Below are positions 63,929-64,000 of a stretch of DNA of 64,000 nt, piece after piece. This DNA is from Burkholderiales bacterium. GTDB taxonomy: Bacteria > Pseudomonadota > Gammaproteobacteria > Burkholderiales > Burkholderiaceae_C. How positions within the stretch are numbered: the first letter of the stretch is position 1; every line of letters starts with the position of its first letter. The DNA lies in NCBI GenBank assembly GCA_947453625.1, contig CANGHK010000005.1, positions 87,473 to 151,472 of the forward strand, given 5' to 3'. The notes below the pieces were generated by a model. It made no database searches. It was not told the origin of the DNA and saw nothing but the letters and a program-made list of their open reading frames with translations. The position numbers and the translations under genes are program-made.

Positions 63929-64000
63929 CGGAGCGCTGCCCGGTAGGGGTGCGCGAGGGCGGAGCACGTTTCGCGCTGTGCCGACCACTGTAACCCAGGC

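Noticed and set aside
60968-63946. 992-codon plus-strand open frame opposite slt and the NDUFA9-like gene
   Set aside because: It is an antisense shadow in GC-rich DNA: His/Gln/Arg/Gly-rich with no domains, while the minus strand has complete conserved genes.

Overview
The window is GC-rich DNA, roughly 70% G+C by eye. Its gene neighbourhoods are typical of Betaproteobacteria of the order Burkholderiales (Comamonadaceae/Sphaerotilaceae-like): smg-dprA-LysM facing def-fmt-htpX, yajC-secDF, purE-purK-tsaC, tsaB-rimI-UDG, folB beside a pteridine-reductase-like SDR, and slt-NDUFA9-cca. Most genes are densely packed and many overlap by ATGA or GTGA. The taxonomic call is inference from gene content and order. 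No insertion sequence, CRISPR array or rRNA was seen. The only tRNA found is tRNA-Sec.

Layout. 1-2824: the end of a MacAB-like efflux operon (adaptor, permease, ATPase). 3022-5598: an Mla-type lipid-transport cluster (MlaE, MlaD, lipoprotein) with no ATPase gene beside it. 5716-6786: an exported alpha/beta hydrolase. 6808-19288: a catabolic region built around a divergent TetR control region. On the minus strand it has a complete branched-chain-type ABC importer (livFGMH plus a Tat-exported binding protein), a 2,6-dihydroxypyridine-hydroxylase-like FAD monooxygenase and a VOC protein. On the plus strand it has a three-subunit molybdenum hydroxylase and an old yellow enzyme. 19325-20137: a transglutaminase-like protein. 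20431-25990: a lower-GC accessory island of unfamiliar genes. These include a stand-alone FliQ/SctS-like protein with a long Pro/Ala-rich tail, a DUF4239-like membrane protein, a SHOCT protein, an HNH-like exported protein whose start codon appears mutated, and a truncated VapB antitoxin. 26039-29757: MFS pump and MarR regulator, divergent from a thioesterase and a MATE pump.

29973-35444 is the most interesting locus, a compact selenocysteine cassette. A thioredoxin-like partner gene overlaps a UGSC-family gene whose in-frame TGA (31697-31699) is read here as selenocysteine. It would otherwise be split into two small reading frames. A hairpin fitting the bacterial SECIS pattern follows the TGA. 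Next come selA, selB and the UCA-anticodon tRNA-Sec, so the recoding machinery (except selD, not in the window) sits directly behind the only selenoprotein gene seen.

35479-63988 is mostly housekeeping: an MDR oxidoreductase, a REP/MITE-like inverted repeat, DNA repair (type 4 UDG), t6A synthesis (tsaB, tsaC), purine synthesis (purEK), protein export (yajC-secDF), a thioredoxin-TPR protein, DUF1631, DNA uptake (dprA), N-terminal formyl metabolism (def, fmt), htpX, tRNA thiolation (ttcA), folate (folB and SDR), MidA-like methyltransferase, cca and a soluble lytic transglycosylase at the right edge.
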